From Candidatus Thorarchaeota archaeon (lineage in GTDB: Archaea; Asgardarchaeota; Thorarchaeia; Thorarchaeales; Thorarchaeaceae), in NCBI GenBank assembly GCA_016840245.1, contig JAEOST010000482.1:1-6382 (forward strand): DNA of 6,382 bases, in the 5' to 3' direction. This document shows positions 5,950 through 6,382 of this stretch, one piece after another (the first letter of the stretch is position 1; each line of letters opens with the position of its first letter). The position numbers were made by a program, and so were the translations under genes. The notes beneath the pieces were generated by a model. The model did not search any database and had not been told where the DNA came from. It was given only the letters and a program-made list of their open reading frames with translations.

Positions 5950-6381
5950 ATGAAATCGGCATTATCCGAATTGGTTGTTCCTATACATGCTGACTCCTTT
6001 TTCTCAGTAGGGCAGCTTGGCGAAATTCATGAGCGGCTCTCTTTCGAATACTCCGACCCAGAGGGATACTATCGGCGGATAATCAAGGACGATGACCTCT
6101 TCAGAAAAGAGGTTGAGAAATTGGTGGCAAACATGCAGTATTTCTTAGACCAAGAACGTGTCCATATCAATGATGAACGTGTTAGATCGCAGGTTAACTA
6201 CTGTGATATCTTCTTGAAGGGCCACTCTGAAGTAGTTTCAGTGGTCTATCTGATAGACTTCATTGGAAAATTCACACACGGTACTAACAAAATTGAGACT
6301 TGGTTGGAAGAGGAAGAAGCCCCATACGACTTTGAAATCATCTGGCGATTTCCAATAGGGACTAGGATAACTGAGGTGTAC
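5950..6381 (+). CDS. Unrecognised protein, N-terminal 144 residues, cut by the right edge
   Basis: An open frame starts at ATG 5950 and runs without a stop to the window end. I do not recognise the family. Residues 25-80 look helical and highly charged (for example FRKEVEKL at 51-58). From about 82 the pattern turns to beta strands: YCDIFLKG (84-91), VVSVVYLIDFIG (95-106), then an acidic run EEEE at 120-123 and YDFEIIWRFPIG at 126-137. There is no signal peptide, membrane span or cysteine cluster so far. The start is chosen because GGTGAT lies four bases upstream; a GTG at 5941 in the same frame would add three residues but overlaps that site. It begins nine bases after the nuclease stop, so it is in the same operon and may act with it, though nothing in the visible part shows how. 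Confidence 0.75.
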   Translation, partial: MKSALSELVVPIHADSFFSVGQLGEIHERLSFEYSDPEGYYRRIIKDDDLFRKEVEKLVANMQYFLDQERVHINDERVRSQVNYCDIFLKGHSEVVSVVYLIDFIGKFTHGTNKIETWLEEEEAPYDFEIIWRFPIGTRITEVY

Positions 6382-6382
6382 A

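Overview
The window reads as a gene-dense piece of an archaeal chromosome. The case for archaea is the gene content: an Nre-family DNA repair protein, an EndoQ-type PHP endonuclease, a COG3357-type HTH/zinc-ribbon regulator and a short beta-CASP nuclease. Translation signals also fit: GGAGG and GGTGAT Shine-Dalgarno cores match the conserved archaeal 16S tail, and there are TATA-like boxes about 25 bp before likely transcript starts. The base composition is moderately AT-rich. A lineage cannot be fixed from the sequence; a mesophilic Asgard or euryarchaeal metagenome-type genome is a guess. No RNA gene, mobile element, CRISPR array or long repeat was seen.

Layout. (1) Positions 3-812, minus strand: the first 270 codons of an Nre repair gene that runs off the left edge. 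(2) 813-940: divergent intergenic region with a nearly symmetric TATA element. (3) 941-1243, plus strand: a 100-aa HTH plus zinc-ribbon regulator, convergent with the next operon across a 10-bp gap. (4) 3841-1254, minus strand: a tight three-gene operon of zinc-dependent alcohol dehydrogenase, EndoQ, then a 104-aa OB-like protein whose ATG overlaps the EndoQ stop as TGATG. (5) 3842-3988: a second divergent intergenic region. (6) 3989 to the right edge, plus strand: a tandem GNAT-like protein, a beta-CASP metallo-beta-lactamase nuclease, and the first 144 codons of an unrecognised gene whose RBS overlaps the nuclease stop.

How the genes fit together. Nre, EndoQ and the beta-CASP enzyme all point to nucleic-acid maintenance. 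EndoQ nicks 5' of deaminated bases and Nre proteins are PCNA-linked repair factors. The most interesting unit is EndoQ translationally coupled to a small OB-like protein, which may be an unrecorded accessory subunit. Next is the beta-CASP enzyme, whose usual motif C histidine appears to be missing. The dehydrogenase and GNAT-like gene have no evident repair role and may simply be neighbours.
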